In this document: positions 8,658 through 18,121 of the stretch, one piece after another
Numbering within the stretch: the stretch's first letter is position 1
How the letters are laid out: each line of letters opens with the position of its first letter
Origin: Pseudomonas mendocina
GTDB taxonomy: Bacteria; Pseudomonadota; Gammaproteobacteria; Pseudomonadales; Pseudomonadaceae
Direction of reading: 5' to 3'
Assembly: GCF_003008615.1 (NCBI RefSeq)
Contig: NZ_CP027657.1
Location: 2,542,001 to 2,606,000, forward strand
Length of the DNA: 64,000 bases
Position numbers and translations under genes: made by a program
Notes under the pieces: model-generated
What the model was told of the DNA's origin: nothing
Databases searched by the model: none
The model's input: the letters and a program-made list of their open reading frames with translations, nothing else

Positions 8658-11539
8658 GTGCCGTGGCGACGCGCATCGTCGGCCAGTTGTCGCAACGGCT
8701 GCGGGCGGCCGACGAAATAGCCCTGCGCGTAGTCGATGCCGAGGCGGCGCAGGCAATCCAGGCTGGCCTGGGTTTCGACGAACTCGGCGACGGTCAGCAG
8801 GCCGAGCTGCCCGGCGATCTGCCGCATCGAGCCAACCATGGCCTGGTTGATCGGATCGTGCTCGATGCCGCTGATGAAGCTGCCGTCGATCTTCAGAATG
8901 TCCAACGGCAGGTGACGCAGGTAGGCGTAGGAGGCGAAGCCGCTGCCGAAGTCATCCAGGGCGACTTTCAGGCCCTTGCTGCGCAGCTCCTCGATCCACT
9001 GTGCGGAAACGCCTAGCTCGCCGAGGGCGACCATTTCCGTGACCTCGATGCACAGTTTGCTGGGCGGCAGACCATGGCGCTGCAGTTCGTCCTGCAGCAG
9101 GCGATGGAAGCTGCAGTCGAGCAGTGACCTGGCGCTGAGGTTGACGTTGACCTGGGCCAGTTGCGCCAGGTGACGAGGGTTGGCGGCCAGCCAGGCGCAC
9201 AGGTTCTGGATCACCCAGCGGTCGATGGCACCGAGGAAATCGTAGCGTGCGGCGGCGTCGAGGAATTGTGCCGGGCTGATCCAGTCGCCGCTCTGTGGGT
9301 CGCGGTAGCGCAGCAGCACTTCGTAGTGCAGGCCGCTGGCGGCGCTTTGCAGAGCCTGCACCGGCTGGAAGAACAGCTCGAAGTGTCCTCGCTCGGTGGC
9401 TTCGCGCAGGCGGGTGATCCACTGCAGTTGGCGCTGATGTTCGAGCAGTGCACCGTCGGCCGGATTGAACTGCTGTACGCGGTTGCGGCCCTGGTGCTTG
9501 GCCAGCTGGCTGGCACTGTTGGCCCAGTTCAGCGCGGTTTCCCAGTCGCGTACGCCGGAGCTGAGGGCGAGCAGTCCGATACTGGCGTGCAGGCGGAACG
9601 GCCGGCCTTGCCAGGTGAAGACGAATTGCTCGACTGCACGGCGAAATTGCTCGGCCTGGTTCAGTGCGGCTTCGTCGTCTACTTCACGCAGCAGGATGGC
9701 GAATTCGTCGCCGCCGACACGCGCCAGTTCGGCATGGCGTGGCAACTGGTGGCTGAGTTGGCTCGCCAACTGGCGCAGCAGTTGATCCCCAGCGGAATGG
9801 CCGCACAGATCGTTTACCTGTTTGAAGCGATCCAGACCCAGATGCAGCAGATGGCTGAAGCGCTGCTTGCTCGTGCCATTGAGGGTATCGGACAGCAGCC
9901 TTTCCAGTTCGCGACGGTTGAGCAGGCCGGTCAGGGCATCATGCGCGGCCAGGTGTTGCAGGCGTTCTTCCAGCGCCCGGCGTTCGCTGAGGTCGACCAC
10001 GATGCCTTCGATGCAATCCTGCTGCGGTCGTGTATGCAGCGATAGATAGATCCAGTGAGCATGCTGTTGCAGGTCATACAGCTGGCACTCGCAGCTGACC
10101 GCACCGTTCTCGGCGTCGAGTTGATGCAGGAGGGTGCTCCATTGCTGTTCGCCGAGCAGGCGCTGCAACGGCAAGCCGTTGAGATCGGTTACGGGAGCAT
10201 CGCCACCGAGCAGACGCTCCAGGCTCGGGTTGGCCTCCAGCAGGCTGCCATCACGTCGGCAGCGAAAGATGCCTTCACCGCTGTGGCGAAACAGCGCCTG
10301 GTACTGCTCCAGATTGTCGATGGCCTGTTCCTGACTGCTCAGCAGCACGCGCCGCACGCGCTCCAGCTGTTTGTCGAGCAGGGCGCCGAACAGCAGCATG
10401 CTCAATGCCGGCAGGTAGGCGTACAGCGCGTAGAACCCCGCGGGTAGCGGAATTACCCCGGCACGGCTCAGCGGTACCAGCAGCATCAGCACCAGGGCGG
10501 CGCTCCAGCACAGCAGATAACCGGGGGCGTAGGGCCGGCGCTGGTAGACGCCAAGCACCATCAGCAGCAACTGGTACAGGCCGGTCGCCAGGGTCAGCAG
10601 ATTCAGCGTCTGGTAGGCGGCGGGATGTTCGACCAGCAACCCGCCAACGCAGACCAGCAGGGTCGCGGCGAATAGCGCGTCGCGCAGCCAGCGCAGGTGC
10701 CCCAGCCGCAGGTTCAGGGCGCTGGCGATGAACAACGAACTGAAGATCATCATCCCCGCCGTTGGCAGGTTGATCAGCAGCTTGGGCAGCACCGTCCACT
10801 CTGGCCAGAGCAGCCCGGCCAGGTTGTACAGGCTGGTGTTGTACAGCGCCACGCACAGCGCGGTGAGGCTGAAGTAGGCCAGCTGCGGTTCGCGCAGGGT
10901 GCTGTACTTGACCAGATAGAACAGCGCCAGGGCCAGTAGTACGCCGATCAGCAGGCCGCTCTGCAGCCAGCTGTGGGCGATCAGTTGCTGGCCCTGCTCG
11001 GCGCCGACCAGTTGCAGGGGCAGGTTGATCGCCGAGTCGCTTTGCACGCGCAGCAGCAGGCTGTAAGGTCCCTCGCCCAGGCGCGGCAGGTTGAGCAGGA
11101 ACTGTGGATAAGGCTCGCCGCGTTCGGCGAAGGGACGTTGTGCACCGCTGTAAAGAGAACCGAGCGGCGTGTCGCCGTCGAACAGCCAGACTTCCAGATC
11201 GTCGAGAAAAGTCTGGCCGATGATCAGTTGCATGCGTTCGGCAGGCGGGGGCTGGATGCGCACCGCCAGCCACCAGGCACTGCGCGAATAGCCGATGCGT
11301 GCCGTGCCCTGAACGGCGTGGCCCTCGCTGGCGATGCGTTGCAGCACTTCGCTGGCGGTCAGCTGGGCGCTGGGATCTTCCAGCAGCAGGCTGTGCTCGA
11401 TGGCCACCGGGCTGGCCAGATCGGCGGCGCTGAGCTGCAGCAACGGCAGCGCATCACCGGCCCGTGCCGTCAGGGCAAAGACCAGGCAGAGCAGAACGAT
11501 CAATGAGCGGAGCGGGTGAACCATCCAGGGCGGCCTCAT
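8645..11539 (-). CDS. Membrane diguanylate cyclase/phosphodiesterase (7TMR-DISM, PAS, GGDEF, EAL)
   Basis: 964 residues. A signal sequence is followed by an extracellular 7TMR-DISM-type sensor domain (about 25-175), seven membrane segments (about 185-395), a PAS-like region (about 410-525), GGDEF (about 530-690) and EAL (about 700-955). The cyclase motif GGDEF is intact at about 608-612, but the inhibitory site position reads RHAE rather than RxxD, so product inhibition may be absent. The phosphodiesterase half keeps ExLxR (EVLLR), NVNLSA, EVTEM, the DDFGSGFASY loop and the late Glu in EFVET, so it is probably active. Net output cannot be predicted. Start could also be Met6 (11524). It lies 187 bases downstream of the desaturase gene on the same strand. 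Confidence 0.93.
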   Translation of the reverse strand: MRPPWMVHPLRSLIVLLCLVFALTARAGDALPLLQLSAADLASPVAIEHSLLLEDPSAQLTASEVLQRIASEGHAVQGTARIGYSRSAWWLAVRIQPPPAERMQLIIGQTFLDDLEVWLFDGDTPLGSLYSGAQRPFAERGEPYPQFLLNLPRLGEGPYSLLLRVQSDSAINLPLQLVGAEQGQQLIAHSWLQSGLLIGVLLALALFYLVKYSTLREPQLAYFSLTALCVALYNTSLYNLAGLLWPEWTVLPKLLINLPTAGMMIFSSLFIASALNLRLGHLRWLRDALFAATLLVCVGGLLVEHPAAYQTLNLLTLATGLYQLLLMVLGVYQRRPYAPGYLLCWSAALVLMLLVPLSRAGVIPLPAGFYALYAYLPALSMLLFGALLDKQLERVRRVLLSSQEQAIDNLEQYQALFRHSGEGIFRCRRDGSLLEANPSLERLLGGDAPVTDLNGLPLQRLLGEQQWSTLLHQLDAENGAVSCECQLYDLQQHAHWIYLSLHTRPQQDCIEGIVVDLSERRALEERLQHLAAHDALTGLLNRRELERLLSDTLNGTSKQRFSHLLHLGLDRFKQVNDLCGHSAGDQLLRQLASQLSHQLPRHAELARVGGDEFAILLREVDDEAALNQAEQFRRAVEQFVFTWQGRPFRLHASIGLLALSSGVRDWETALNWANSASQLAKHQGRNRVQQFNPADGALLEHQRQLQWITRLREATERGHFELFFQPVQALQSAASGLHYEVLLRYRDPQSGDWISPAQFLDAAARYDFLGAIDRWVIQNLCAWLAANPRHLAQLAQVNVNLSARSLLDCSFHRLLQDELQRHGLPPSKLCIEVTEMVALGELGVSAQWIEELRSKGLKVALDDFGSGFASYAYLRHLPLDILKIDGSFISGIEHDPINQAMVGSMRQIAGQLGLLTVAEFVETQASLDCLRRLGIDYAQGYFVGRPQPLRQLADDARRHGTQEA

Positions 11540-11726
11540 GGCTACTACGAGGGCGCCGAAGTCCGGTGACGCAGGAGCGGTCGGGCGCTGGTGAATTCTA
11601 GCCGACTACTGGCGCGATGATTGCGCTGCGGGTCTCATCCGCCGGGATGGTGCGACGAATGACCGGTCGCAAGTGCTCTGCCGCCACTGCCGTGCCGCCC
11701 GATGCGCCACGGCAGTGGATCGTCGC

Positions 11727-12788
11727 TCATGCGGTCTGGGTATGCTCGTCCGCTTGCGCCTGCGGGCGGCGTGTCCAGCGGTTGGCGCGGGTGAAGGTGC
11801 CGAAGTCGTTGAAGCGCACGCCCATTTCGCGCATCACCCGATGGGCGAAGGGCACGGTCAACTGGCGAAGGTAGAAGGGTTCCTTGACCACGAAGTGGTG
11901 GATCGCATGGCTGCTGCCGAAGTTGAAGCAGAACGCCTGCAATGGCCACAGCCACCAGGGGTTGAGCACCTGGGTCTGCTGGATCACGTTGCCCGGCTCG
12001 ACATCGCCGTAGTAATGCATGTTGGAGCTGACGAAATGCAGGCAGAAGGTCCGCAGCACGTTGGGGCCGACCAGTACCACCACGGCGATGTTCACCACCT
12101 GCATGGTCGCCAGCGTACCGGCCGACCAGCTGATAGGGGCACCCAGGGCCGCGCTGGCCCAGTCGAGCAGATGAAAGCCGAGGAACAGGTACCAGGTCGC
12201 CCAGTTGAGCAGTCCCAGTGGCGCATAGACCTTCAGCGTGCGGCTCAGGATCATCCGCCGATGCGCCGGATTCTTCGCCCGCAGCCAGCGGATGAAGGAG
12301 CTCATCATGTTGTCGCCGACCATCAGCAGGCGGGCGAAGCCCCAGGGCTCGCCATTGGTGATGGCGCGTTCTTCCATGTCGGCTTCGCTGCCGGAAACCT
12401 TGTGGTGGTTGAGGTGCAGGTGACGGCGTACCCAGGGGTTGATGGTGCTCGGTCGCGCCAGCCAGACCAGCGTCATCATCAGATTGTGCGGCAGCGCCCG
12501 CTTGCGGAAATACATCGAGTGGATCAGGTCGTGCTCCAGCTCGTGGGTCAGCGAGGCGAAGAAGGCATTGAGCAGCAGGCACGCCCACCAGGGCATATGG
12601 CCGCCTATGTACAGCGCCGCGGAGCCGATCATGCCGCATAGGGCCAAGGCCAGGATGCCGGCGCCGAGTGCGTCCTGATGCTGCAGGATCGGATAGCGCT
12701 GGCGCAGGGCGTTGCCGTGCGCCATCACCTGTTCGCGGATATACGCGGCGCGTTGCTGGTCATTAAGGCTTGCGGGGGAGGGGGACAT
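11727..12788 (-). CDS. Membrane fatty acid desaturase
   Basis: 353 residues from the ATG at 12788 (MSPSPASLNDQQRAAYIREQ), preceded by AGAGGA; the frame is open further upstream but that stretch is low-complexity and crosses the divergent regulator. The three histidine boxes of di-iron membrane desaturases are present: HELEHDLIH (82-90), HLHLNHH (123-129) and HAIHH (294-298), between hydrophobic segments. It should insert a double bond into an acyl chain at the inner membrane using O2 and an electron donor; position and acyl carrier are not predictable. Divergent from an AraC-type regulator with 103 bases between starts, so probably its target. Confidence 0.88.
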   Translation of the reverse strand: MSPSPASLNDQQRAAYIREQVMAHGNALRQRYPILQHQDALGAGILALALCGMIGSAALYIGGHMPWWACLLLNAFFASLTHELEHDLIHSMYFRKRALPHNLMMTLVWLARPSTINPWVRRHLHLNHHKVSGSEADMEERAITNGEPWGFARLLMVGDNMMSSFIRWLRAKNPAHRRMILSRTLKVYAPLGLLNWATWYLFLGFHLLDWASAALGAPISWSAGTLATMQVVNIAVVVLVGPNVLRTFCLHFVSSNMHYYGDVEPGNVIQQTQVLNPWWLWPLQAFCFNFGSSHAIHHFVVKEPFYLRQLTVPFAHRVMREMGVRFNDFGTFTRANRWTRRPQAQADEHTQTA

Positions 12789-12891
12789 GCCGACATCCTC
12801 TTGTTCTCGGTCTGTGACTTCACTGTGCCGTGACGAACGTCTGATTGCCCGACCCTGCACGCCAACCTGCCTACCGGATACGCCAATCTGC

Positions 12892-13905
12892 ATGACTGTC
12901 GAACCTTCCACCCTGGCCAGCTGGACGCGCGCGCTGCGCAAACAGCTCGATGCGCTTGGCCTGGATAGCGCTGCGCTGTGCCTCGAGGCGGGCCTTGATC
13001 CGGTGCTGCTCGATGACCCTAACGCGCGTTGCCCGCTGTCGGTGACCACCCGTCTGTGGCAATTGGCGGTGGCCGCCAGCGGCGATCCGGCGCTGGGACT
13101 GAAGACTTCGCAGTTCGTCAGCCCGACCACCTTCCACGCGCTGGGTTACGCACTGATCGCCAGCAGCAGCCTGCGCGAAATGTTCGAGCGCATCGTCCGT
13201 TATCACCGGGTGGTCAGCGATGTACTGGAACTGGAGTTGCGCCAGCTGGAGGACGTCTATGAATTCCGTTTCCGCGTGCCGCCGGGCAGTCCGCCACCGG
13301 CCCCCGAGGCACTGGATGCCTTCGCCGCGATCTACGTGCGTAGCTGTCGCAATCGTCTGAATCGTGACTTCTCACCGCTGCTGGTGCGCCTGCAACGGCC
13401 TTTGCCGGCTGATCCCGAGCCCTGGCAGGCGGTGTTTCGCGCGCCACTGGAATTTGCTGCCGACGAGAGTCTGTTGCGCTTTCCCCGCGCGGCGTTCGAG
13501 CAGCGTCTGGATGACGGTAACCCCGAGCTGGCCGAGCACAACGAGACCGTGCTCAAACGCAGTCTGGAACAGTTGCAGGCGGCCAACTGCAGCGAGCGGG
13601 TGCGCCGCTGCCTGGAGGCGCAACTGCCCGATGGCGAGCCCTCCGCCGAACGTATTGCCCAGACCTTGCACCTGAGCCTGCGCAGCCTGCAGCGGCATCT
13701 GGCCGAGGAGGGCACCAGCTACGAGGCTCTGCTCGGCGATACGCGCCACACCCTGGCACTGCGGCACATGCGCGACCCGCGCTGTTCGATCAGTGAAGTT
13801 GCCTATCTGCTCGGCTTCAGCGACAGCAGCAGCTTCGGCCGAGCCTTCAAACGTTGGACCGGCCAGACGCCGAGCCAGTACCGTGATGGATTGAAAAACG
13901 CATGA
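12892..13905 (+). CDS. AraC-family transcriptional regulator (OruR/ArgR-like architecture)
   Basis: 337 residues from ATG 12892 (MTVEPSTLASWTRALRKQL). The N-terminal two thirds is the arabinose-binding-like domain seen in Pseudomonas OruR and related regulators; the C-terminal part (about 235-330) has two helix-turn-helices, the first in RIAQTLHLSLRSLQRHLAEE, the second in SISEVAYLLGFSDSSSFGRA, followed by FKRWTGQTPSQYR, the AraC signature. The longer frame from 12712 reads through the desaturase promoter and is rejected. Probably activates or represses the divergent desaturase. The downstream flavoprotein gene overlaps its stop by four bases (ATGA). Confidence 0.9.
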   Translation: MTVEPSTLASWTRALRKQLDALGLDSAALCLEAGLDPVLLDDPNARCPLSVTTRLWQLAVAASGDPALGLKTSQFVSPTTFHALGYALIASSSLREMFERIVRYHRVVSDVLELELRQLEDVYEFRFRVPPGSPPPAPEALDAFAAIYVRSCRNRLNRDFSPLLVRLQRPLPADPEPWQAVFRAPLEFAADESLLRFPRAAFEQRLDDGNPELAEHNETVLKRSLEQLQAANCSERVRRCLEAQLPDGEPSAERIAQTLHLSLRSLQRHLAEEGTSYEALLGDTRHTLALRHMRDPRCSISEVAYLLGFSDSSSFGRAFKRWTGQTPSQYRDGLKNA

Positions 13906-14978
13906 CCCAGTACGACCTGCTGCTGGCCGGAGCCGGCCATGCTCACCTTGGTGTGTTGCGCCGCTGGGCGCTGGTGGAGCGCCCGCCAGGGCGCATCGGC
14001 CTGCTCAGCCCCGGCCCCGAGGCCTGGTATGCGGGCATGCTGCCGGGGCTGATCAGTGGCCGTTTCAACGCTGCGGACTGCCGGGTGGAACTGCTGGCGC
14101 TGTGCCGTGCGGCGAAGGTGGATCTGATCGAAGGACAGATCGCTTCACTCGATGCCGATATGCGCTGCGTGCAGCTCAGCGATGGTCGTAGCCTGCAAGG
14201 CGAATGGCTGTCGCTCAATGTCGGCGCCGGCATGGCCATTCCACCGCAGCAGGGCGATGCCATGCAGGTGCTCGCGGCGCGGCCGATCGAGGCGCTGCTC
14301 GCAGGTTGGCAGCAATGGCAGGCCGAGCCACGACGCATGGCCATTCTCGGCGGTGGTGCCGGTGGCGTGGAGCTGGCCCTGGCGCTTGCCGACAAGGTGC
14401 CGGCGCTGGCGCTGTTCTGCGGTGGTTCGCTGCTCGATGGCCTGGCGCCTGGGCTGCGTTTGCGTGCGCTTGGCCATTTACGCCAGCGTGGCGTGCAGGT
14501 GCGTGAGCACTGTCCGATCGGACGCATTGAGGACGACTGGTTGCTCAGTGGCGACGAGCCGGTATGGCGTGGCCGGCGTTTGCTGCTGGCCAGTGGCGCG
14601 CGCCCCTGGCTCTGGCTGACGGCCAGCCAACTGGCCAAGGACGCAGCCGGTTTCGTCGCCATTCGCCCGACCCTGCAATGTGAGTCGCATGCGCAGATCT
14701 TCGCCGTCGGCGATTGCGCCAGCCTCGATGGCATGCGCCGTAGTGGTCGCTTCGCCGTGCGGCAGGCACCGGTGCTGGCTGCCAACCTGCACGCGGCCTT
14801 GCACGACCGGCCTCTGCAGCACTATCGCGCCCAGTGGCAGAGCGTGGCACTGCTGGCCACCGGCGATGGCGGGGCTCTGTTCGGCTGGCATGACTGGAGT
14901 GCGGGTGGGCAACTCTACGGGCGTTACAAGGACTGGCTGGATCAGCGCTTCGTCAAACGTCATCGCGTGGTGGGCTAG
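13902..14978 (+). CDS. FAD-dependent pyridine nucleotide-disulfide oxidoreductase family protein (NDH-2-like)
   Basis: 358 residues. N-terminal dinucleotide fold (LLLAGAGHAHLGVLRR, residues 5-20), a second Rossmann motif ILGGGAGGVELALAL near 148, and a late FAD-binding motif IFAVGDCASLDGM. This is the NDH-2-like branch that is often fused to or next to selenophosphate synthetase (SelD) in other bacteria; here no selD is adjacent. No redox-active CxxxxC pair is present, so disulfide chemistry is unlikely; an NAD(P)H:quinone or similar dehydrogenase activity is an inference. The ATGA overlap with the AraC gene implies co-transcription and coupling. Confidence 0.83.
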   Translation: MTQYDLLLAGAGHAHLGVLRRWALVERPPGRIGLLSPGPEAWYAGMLPGLISGRFNAADCRVELLALCRAAKVDLIEGQIASLDADMRCVQLSDGRSLQGEWLSLNVGAGMAIPPQQGDAMQVLAARPIEALLAGWQQWQAEPRRMAILGGGAGGVELALALADKVPALALFCGGSLLDGLAPGLRLRALGHLRQRGVQVREHCPIGRIEDDWLLSGDEPVWRGRRLLLASGARPWLWLTASQLAKDAAGFVAIRPTLQCESHAQIFAVGDCASLDGMRRSGRFAVRQAPVLAANLHAALHDRPLQHYRAQWQSVALLATGDGGALFGWHDWSAGGQLYGRYKDWLDQRFVKRHRVVG

Positions 14979-15209
14979 TTCGGACTAGAGTCGTGGCGGT
15001 GTGCTACCAAAGTTTTATGGTGCTGGTGCTTCCAAGCTGCTCGAATCCCGGTCATCGTGCCCGGTCTGCATACGCTGATTTTCGTCGGGCCTGTCGTACA
15101 CGTAGCCTGCTGCCCAGGTTGCGTGGGATATTCAAGGAGAGAACCCGCCGTGACCCCGTCCGCCTACAGCGCCTCGCCGCGCACCAGAACAAGAACTCTG
15201 AGGTCGGTC

Positions 15210-16781
15210 ATGCAAGCTGCCTTTATCCGTTCGCCGATCGCTTTCGTATTGCATGCCGTTGGTCTTGCCGGGCTGATGCTCGTCTATCAGCAGATGCAGC
15301 TGCCGCTCTACGTGAGCGTGCCGTCCTACCTGTTGCTGGCGTTATGGCCCTGGTTGGGGCCGTGGCAGCGTCGTGACGAGCCGGTGCAGGCTACTCAGCA
15401 GAAAGCGGCCGGCGACTTCGTCGAACTCAGCCGCGGGCTGTCGCGGCATACCTGTCACAACGCGCTGTCCGCGGCCAAGGTGGCCCATGCGGTCAAGCAC
15501 CTCGCCGAGCGCCTGCAGTCGCAGCTGGCGGCCGTGCAGCAGGTCAGCCAGGCGGCCGAGGCCATCACCCATACCGAGCAGGACAGTGCCGCGCGCGCCG
15601 AGCACACTCTGGCCGCTGCGCAGCATGTGCGCGAAGCCAGTGCCAATGGGCAGGCCGAGCTCAACCAGGCCATCGAGCGCATGCAGCAACTCAATGCGCA
15701 GACCCTGGCCAGCCGCGAGCTGATCGATGGTCTCGGCAGCCGCACCGAACAGATCGAACAGGTCACCCAGGTGATCCAGTCCATCGCCAGCCAGACCAAC
15801 CTGCTGGCGCTCAACGCGGCCATCGAGGCGGCCCGTGCCGGTGAGATGGGCAGGGGCTTTGCCGTGGTCGCCGACGAGGTGCGCAACCTCGCCGCACGCA
15901 CTGCCAGCGCTACCGGGGAAGTCAGCCAGATGGTCGCCGACATCCGTCAGCAGAGTGCCGCGGTGGTCGCCCATATCCAGCGTCAGAGTGTCGAACTGGA
16001 ACAGGCCGCGCAGCAGATCGAGACAGCGGGCAGCCGCTTGCACGGCATTGCCGACCAGGCCGAGGAAGTCGAACAGCAGGTGGCGCAGATCAGCGCTGGT
16101 ACTGCGGACAATCACCAGCGTCTGGCCAGTCTGTCGGCTGCCGCGCTGCAGTTGCAGGATGATGTGCAAGGCAGCGAGGGGCAGACGCGGCAACTGGCCG
16201 ACGCGGCCGAACAGTTGGTAGGCCAGGCCGAGACGGTCAGCGAGCAGCTCGCCGAAGTGGGCCTGGACGACTATCACCAGCGTGCCTATGACCTGGCTCG
16301 CGAAGGCGCCGCTGCCATCGCCGCGCAATTCGAGCAGGATCTGCAAGCCGGACGCATCAGCCTCGACGACCTGTTCGACCGCCGTTACCAGCCGATTGCC
16401 GGCACCCAGCCACAGAAGTACCGTACCCGCTTCGACCAGTACGCCGACCAGGTGCTGCCGGCGTTGCAGGAGCCGCTGCTCAAGCGCCATGAAGGATTGG
16501 TCTTCGCCATCTCCACCACGCCGGAAGGCTACGTGCCGACCCACAACGCCGCCTTCAACCATCCGCCCAGTGGCGATCCGGCGGTGGACGCGACCCGCAG
16601 CCGCGGCAAGCGCCTGTTCAACGACCGCACCGGCATTCGTTGCGGCAGCCACAGGCAGGCGCTACTGCTGCAGACCTACATGCGCGATACCGGCGAGCTG
16701 ATGCACGACCTGTCGGTGCCGATCATGGTGCAGGGCAAGCATTGGGGCGGTTTGCGTCTGGGCTATCGGCCGGAGCCGTAG
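15210..16781 (+). CDS. Methyl-accepting chemotaxis protein with membrane hairpin and C-terminal sensor-like domain
   Basis: 523 residues from ATG 15210 ([20 protein letters not shown]); GAGGT lies five bases upstream. Two membrane segments (about 12-30 and 33-52) are separated by only a few residues, so there is no periplasmic ligand domain. The signalling hairpin tip is near residue 190 ([20 protein letters not shown]). About 150 residues follow the coiled coil and carry [20 protein letters not shown] and [19 protein letters not shown], a conserved extra domain found after the signalling module in a subset of Pseudomonas receptors, probably a cytoplasmic sensor. There is no obvious HAMP. The TAG stop belongs to a GTAGGGTGCGC palindrome. 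Confidence 0.87.
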   Translation: MQAAFIRSPIAFVLHAVGLAGLMLVYQQMQLPLYVSVPSYLLLALWPWLGPWQRRDEPVQATQQKAAGDFVELSRGLSRHTCHNALSAAKVAHAVKHLAERLQSQLAAVQQVSQAAEAITHTEQDSAARAEHTLAAAQHVREASANGQAELNQAIERMQQLNAQTLASRELIDGLGSRTEQIEQVTQVIQSIASQTNLLALNAAIEAARAGEMGRGFAVVADEVRNLAARTASATGEVSQMVADIRQQSAAVVAHIQRQSVELEQAAQQIETAGSRLHGIADQAEEVEQQVAQISAGTADNHQRLASLSAAALQLQDDVQGSEGQTRQLADAAEQLVGQAETVSEQLAEVGLDDYHQRAYDLAREGAAAIAAQFEQDLQAGRISLDDLFDRRYQPIAGTQPQKYRTRFDQYADQVLPALQEPLLKRHEGLVFAISTTPEGYVPTHNAAFNHPPSGDPAVDATRSRGKRLFNDRTGIRCGSHRQALLLQTYMRDTGELMHDLSVPIMVQGKHWGGLRLGYRPEP

Positions 16782-16800
16782 GGTGCGCTGTGCGCACCGC
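16780..16800. repeat. GTAGGGTGCGC-type palindromic repeat (REP-like), partly inside the receptor stop codon
   Basis: Arms GTAGGGTGCGC and GTGCGCACC around a short centre. The TAG of this repeat is the stop codon of the preceding receptor gene. It belongs to the dispersed 21-base palindrome family also seen near 19.99, 30.99, 39.7, 53.67 and 58.7 kb; 16820-16830 and 18122-18136 are the two halves of a second copy split by an IS. Confidence 0.8.
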
Positions 16801-16830
16801 TGTCTGTCGTGCGGGTAATGGTGCGCACGG

Positions 16831-18121
16831 TGTTCAGCCGGGGGACATGGTAAACACCTGTCGGGAGACATGGGTAACAGGTTGATGATCATGTTGCCCG
16901 TTGCCTCAGGTCTATCTGACGCAGCGTTTTGCGGATGAATACCACATCGTAGACACCCTCTTCGGCAGTTGGTCGGATGGCGACCTTCTCCCCATATAGA
17001 CCTCCACTTACGAAGACGTTGAGCCCTTTGAAATACACCTGCCCGGTCTGACGTACATTCACCACGTGATCACCCGGTTCATATTCGATGGCTGGCAGTT
17101 GCTCCGGGTAGCTTCGTGGACTGGGCCTATAGCGCTCTATAGGGGGCCGTTGATCAAGTGCTTCGTGCGGACGGTAATGGTTGTACTCGTCTCGCCAGCG
17201 GCTCATCACTTGCTGACAATGCTGCAAGTCGCTGAACGCGCGATGCAGCACTTCGCGTTTGAGTGTCTGGTGGAAGCGCTCCAGCTTGCCCTGAGTCTGT
17301 GGATGATGAGGCCGACTATGGCTGACCTCGATCCCCAGCCGCATCAGCCAAACCTCCAATTTTGATAGTCCACCGGCAATATTAGAACCCCAAGGCGGCC
17401 CGTTGTCGGCGGTGATACGCAGCGGCAAACCGTACTGACGGAAAACCTCGATCAGATGCGGTTTGACCAGCTCCAGCCGCTCCCCCTCACAGGCTTGCAG
17501 GCAGAGCGAAAAGCGTGAGTGATCGTCCAGCAGGGTCAAGGGATGACAACGAGGCGAACGGCGATCGTTTAGGGGGACGCTACCCTTGAAGTCGATCTGC
17601 CAGAGGTCGTTCGGATTGGGATGCTCGAAACGATGGTTAGCCGGCGCTTGCGCCTGCTCATTGTGGTAAAGGACATGACAATCGTGGCGCTTGAGGATGG
17701 CGTCGATAGTGCTGTGGTGAGGCGGATCAACAGCCGCAGTCATCAACAAGCTTCGCAGTTTGCGAGCGCCCCAATAGGGATAGCGGTGGTGCAATTGCAC
17801 AACCGTTTGTTCCAACGTCGGATCGCTGCGCCCTGGACTGCTCAGGGGACGGCGGGATCGATCCTGTAAGCCTGCATCGCCTTGCTCACGGTACCGATCC
17901 AGCCATTTGTAGCCAGTTCTGGGACTGATGCCATACCGCCGACAGAGCTCCCGCACATTACTTTGGGGCTGCCCTGCCAGCAGAACAAACTCTCGCCTTA
18001 TCGACATAGTGCTGCGCTCCAGCCACGGCATCATTCGATCTCCCGATCCGATGAACACCGTAAGCCTAAATGCGTTACCTATGTCTCCCGACACCCGTTA
18101 CCTATGTCCCCCGGCTGAACA
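16831..18121 (-). mobile_element. IS481-family insertion sequence, copy 1 (1291 bp)
   Basis: Ends are inverted: TGTTCAGCCGGGGGACATGG at 16831 and its complement CCTATGTCCCCCGGCTGAAC plus A ending at 18121, with TGT...ACA termini. Each end carries two subterminal direct copies of a GGGACATRGGTAAC-like motif. A 5-bp target duplication CACGG flanks it (16826-16830 and 18122-18126). Restoring the empty site rebuilds one GTAGGGTG...CGCACC palindrome, so the element sits in its centre. Sequence appears identical to copy 2 at 29668-30958, in opposite orientation. Confidence 0.95.
16889..18034 (-). CDS. IS481-family DDE transposase (copy 1)
   Basis: About 381 residues from the ATG pair at 18034/18031 (MMPWLERSTMSIRREFVLLA), which has GGGAG upstream and matches the usual MPW start; the frame is open to 18094. 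N-terminal helix-turn-helix (NVRELCRRYGISPRTGYKWL), then the integrase core with all three acidic residues visible: Asp in WQIDFKGS, Asp in TADNGPPWG, Glu in GKLERFHQTLKRE. C-terminal beta domain after PPIERYRPSPRSYPEQLP. No frameshift or stop, so probably active. Protein sequence identical to copy 2. Confidence 0.96.
   Translation of the reverse strand: MMPWLERSTMSIRREFVLLAGQPQSNVRELCRRYGISPRTGYKWLDRYREQGDAGLQDRSRRPLSSPGRSDPTLEQTVVQLHHRYPYWGARKLRSLLMTAAVDPPHHSTIDAILKRHDCHVLYHNEQAQAPANHRFEHPNPNDLWQIDFKGSVPLNDRRSPRCHPLTLLDDHSRFSLCLQACEGERLELVKPHLIEVFRQYGLPLRITADNGPPWGSNIAGGLSKLEVWLMRLGIEVSHSRPHHPQTQGKLERFHQTLKREVLHRAFSDLQHCQQVMSRWRDEYNHYRPHEALDQRPPIERYRPSPRSYPEQLPAIEYEPGDHVVNVRQTGQVYFKGLNVFVSGGLYGEKVAIRPTAEEGVYDVVFIRKTLRQIDLRQRAT

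Noticed and set aside
12712..12891. N-terminal extension of the AraC regulator
   Set aside because: Overlaps the divergent desaturase start region; OruR-like proteins start at the Met at 12892.
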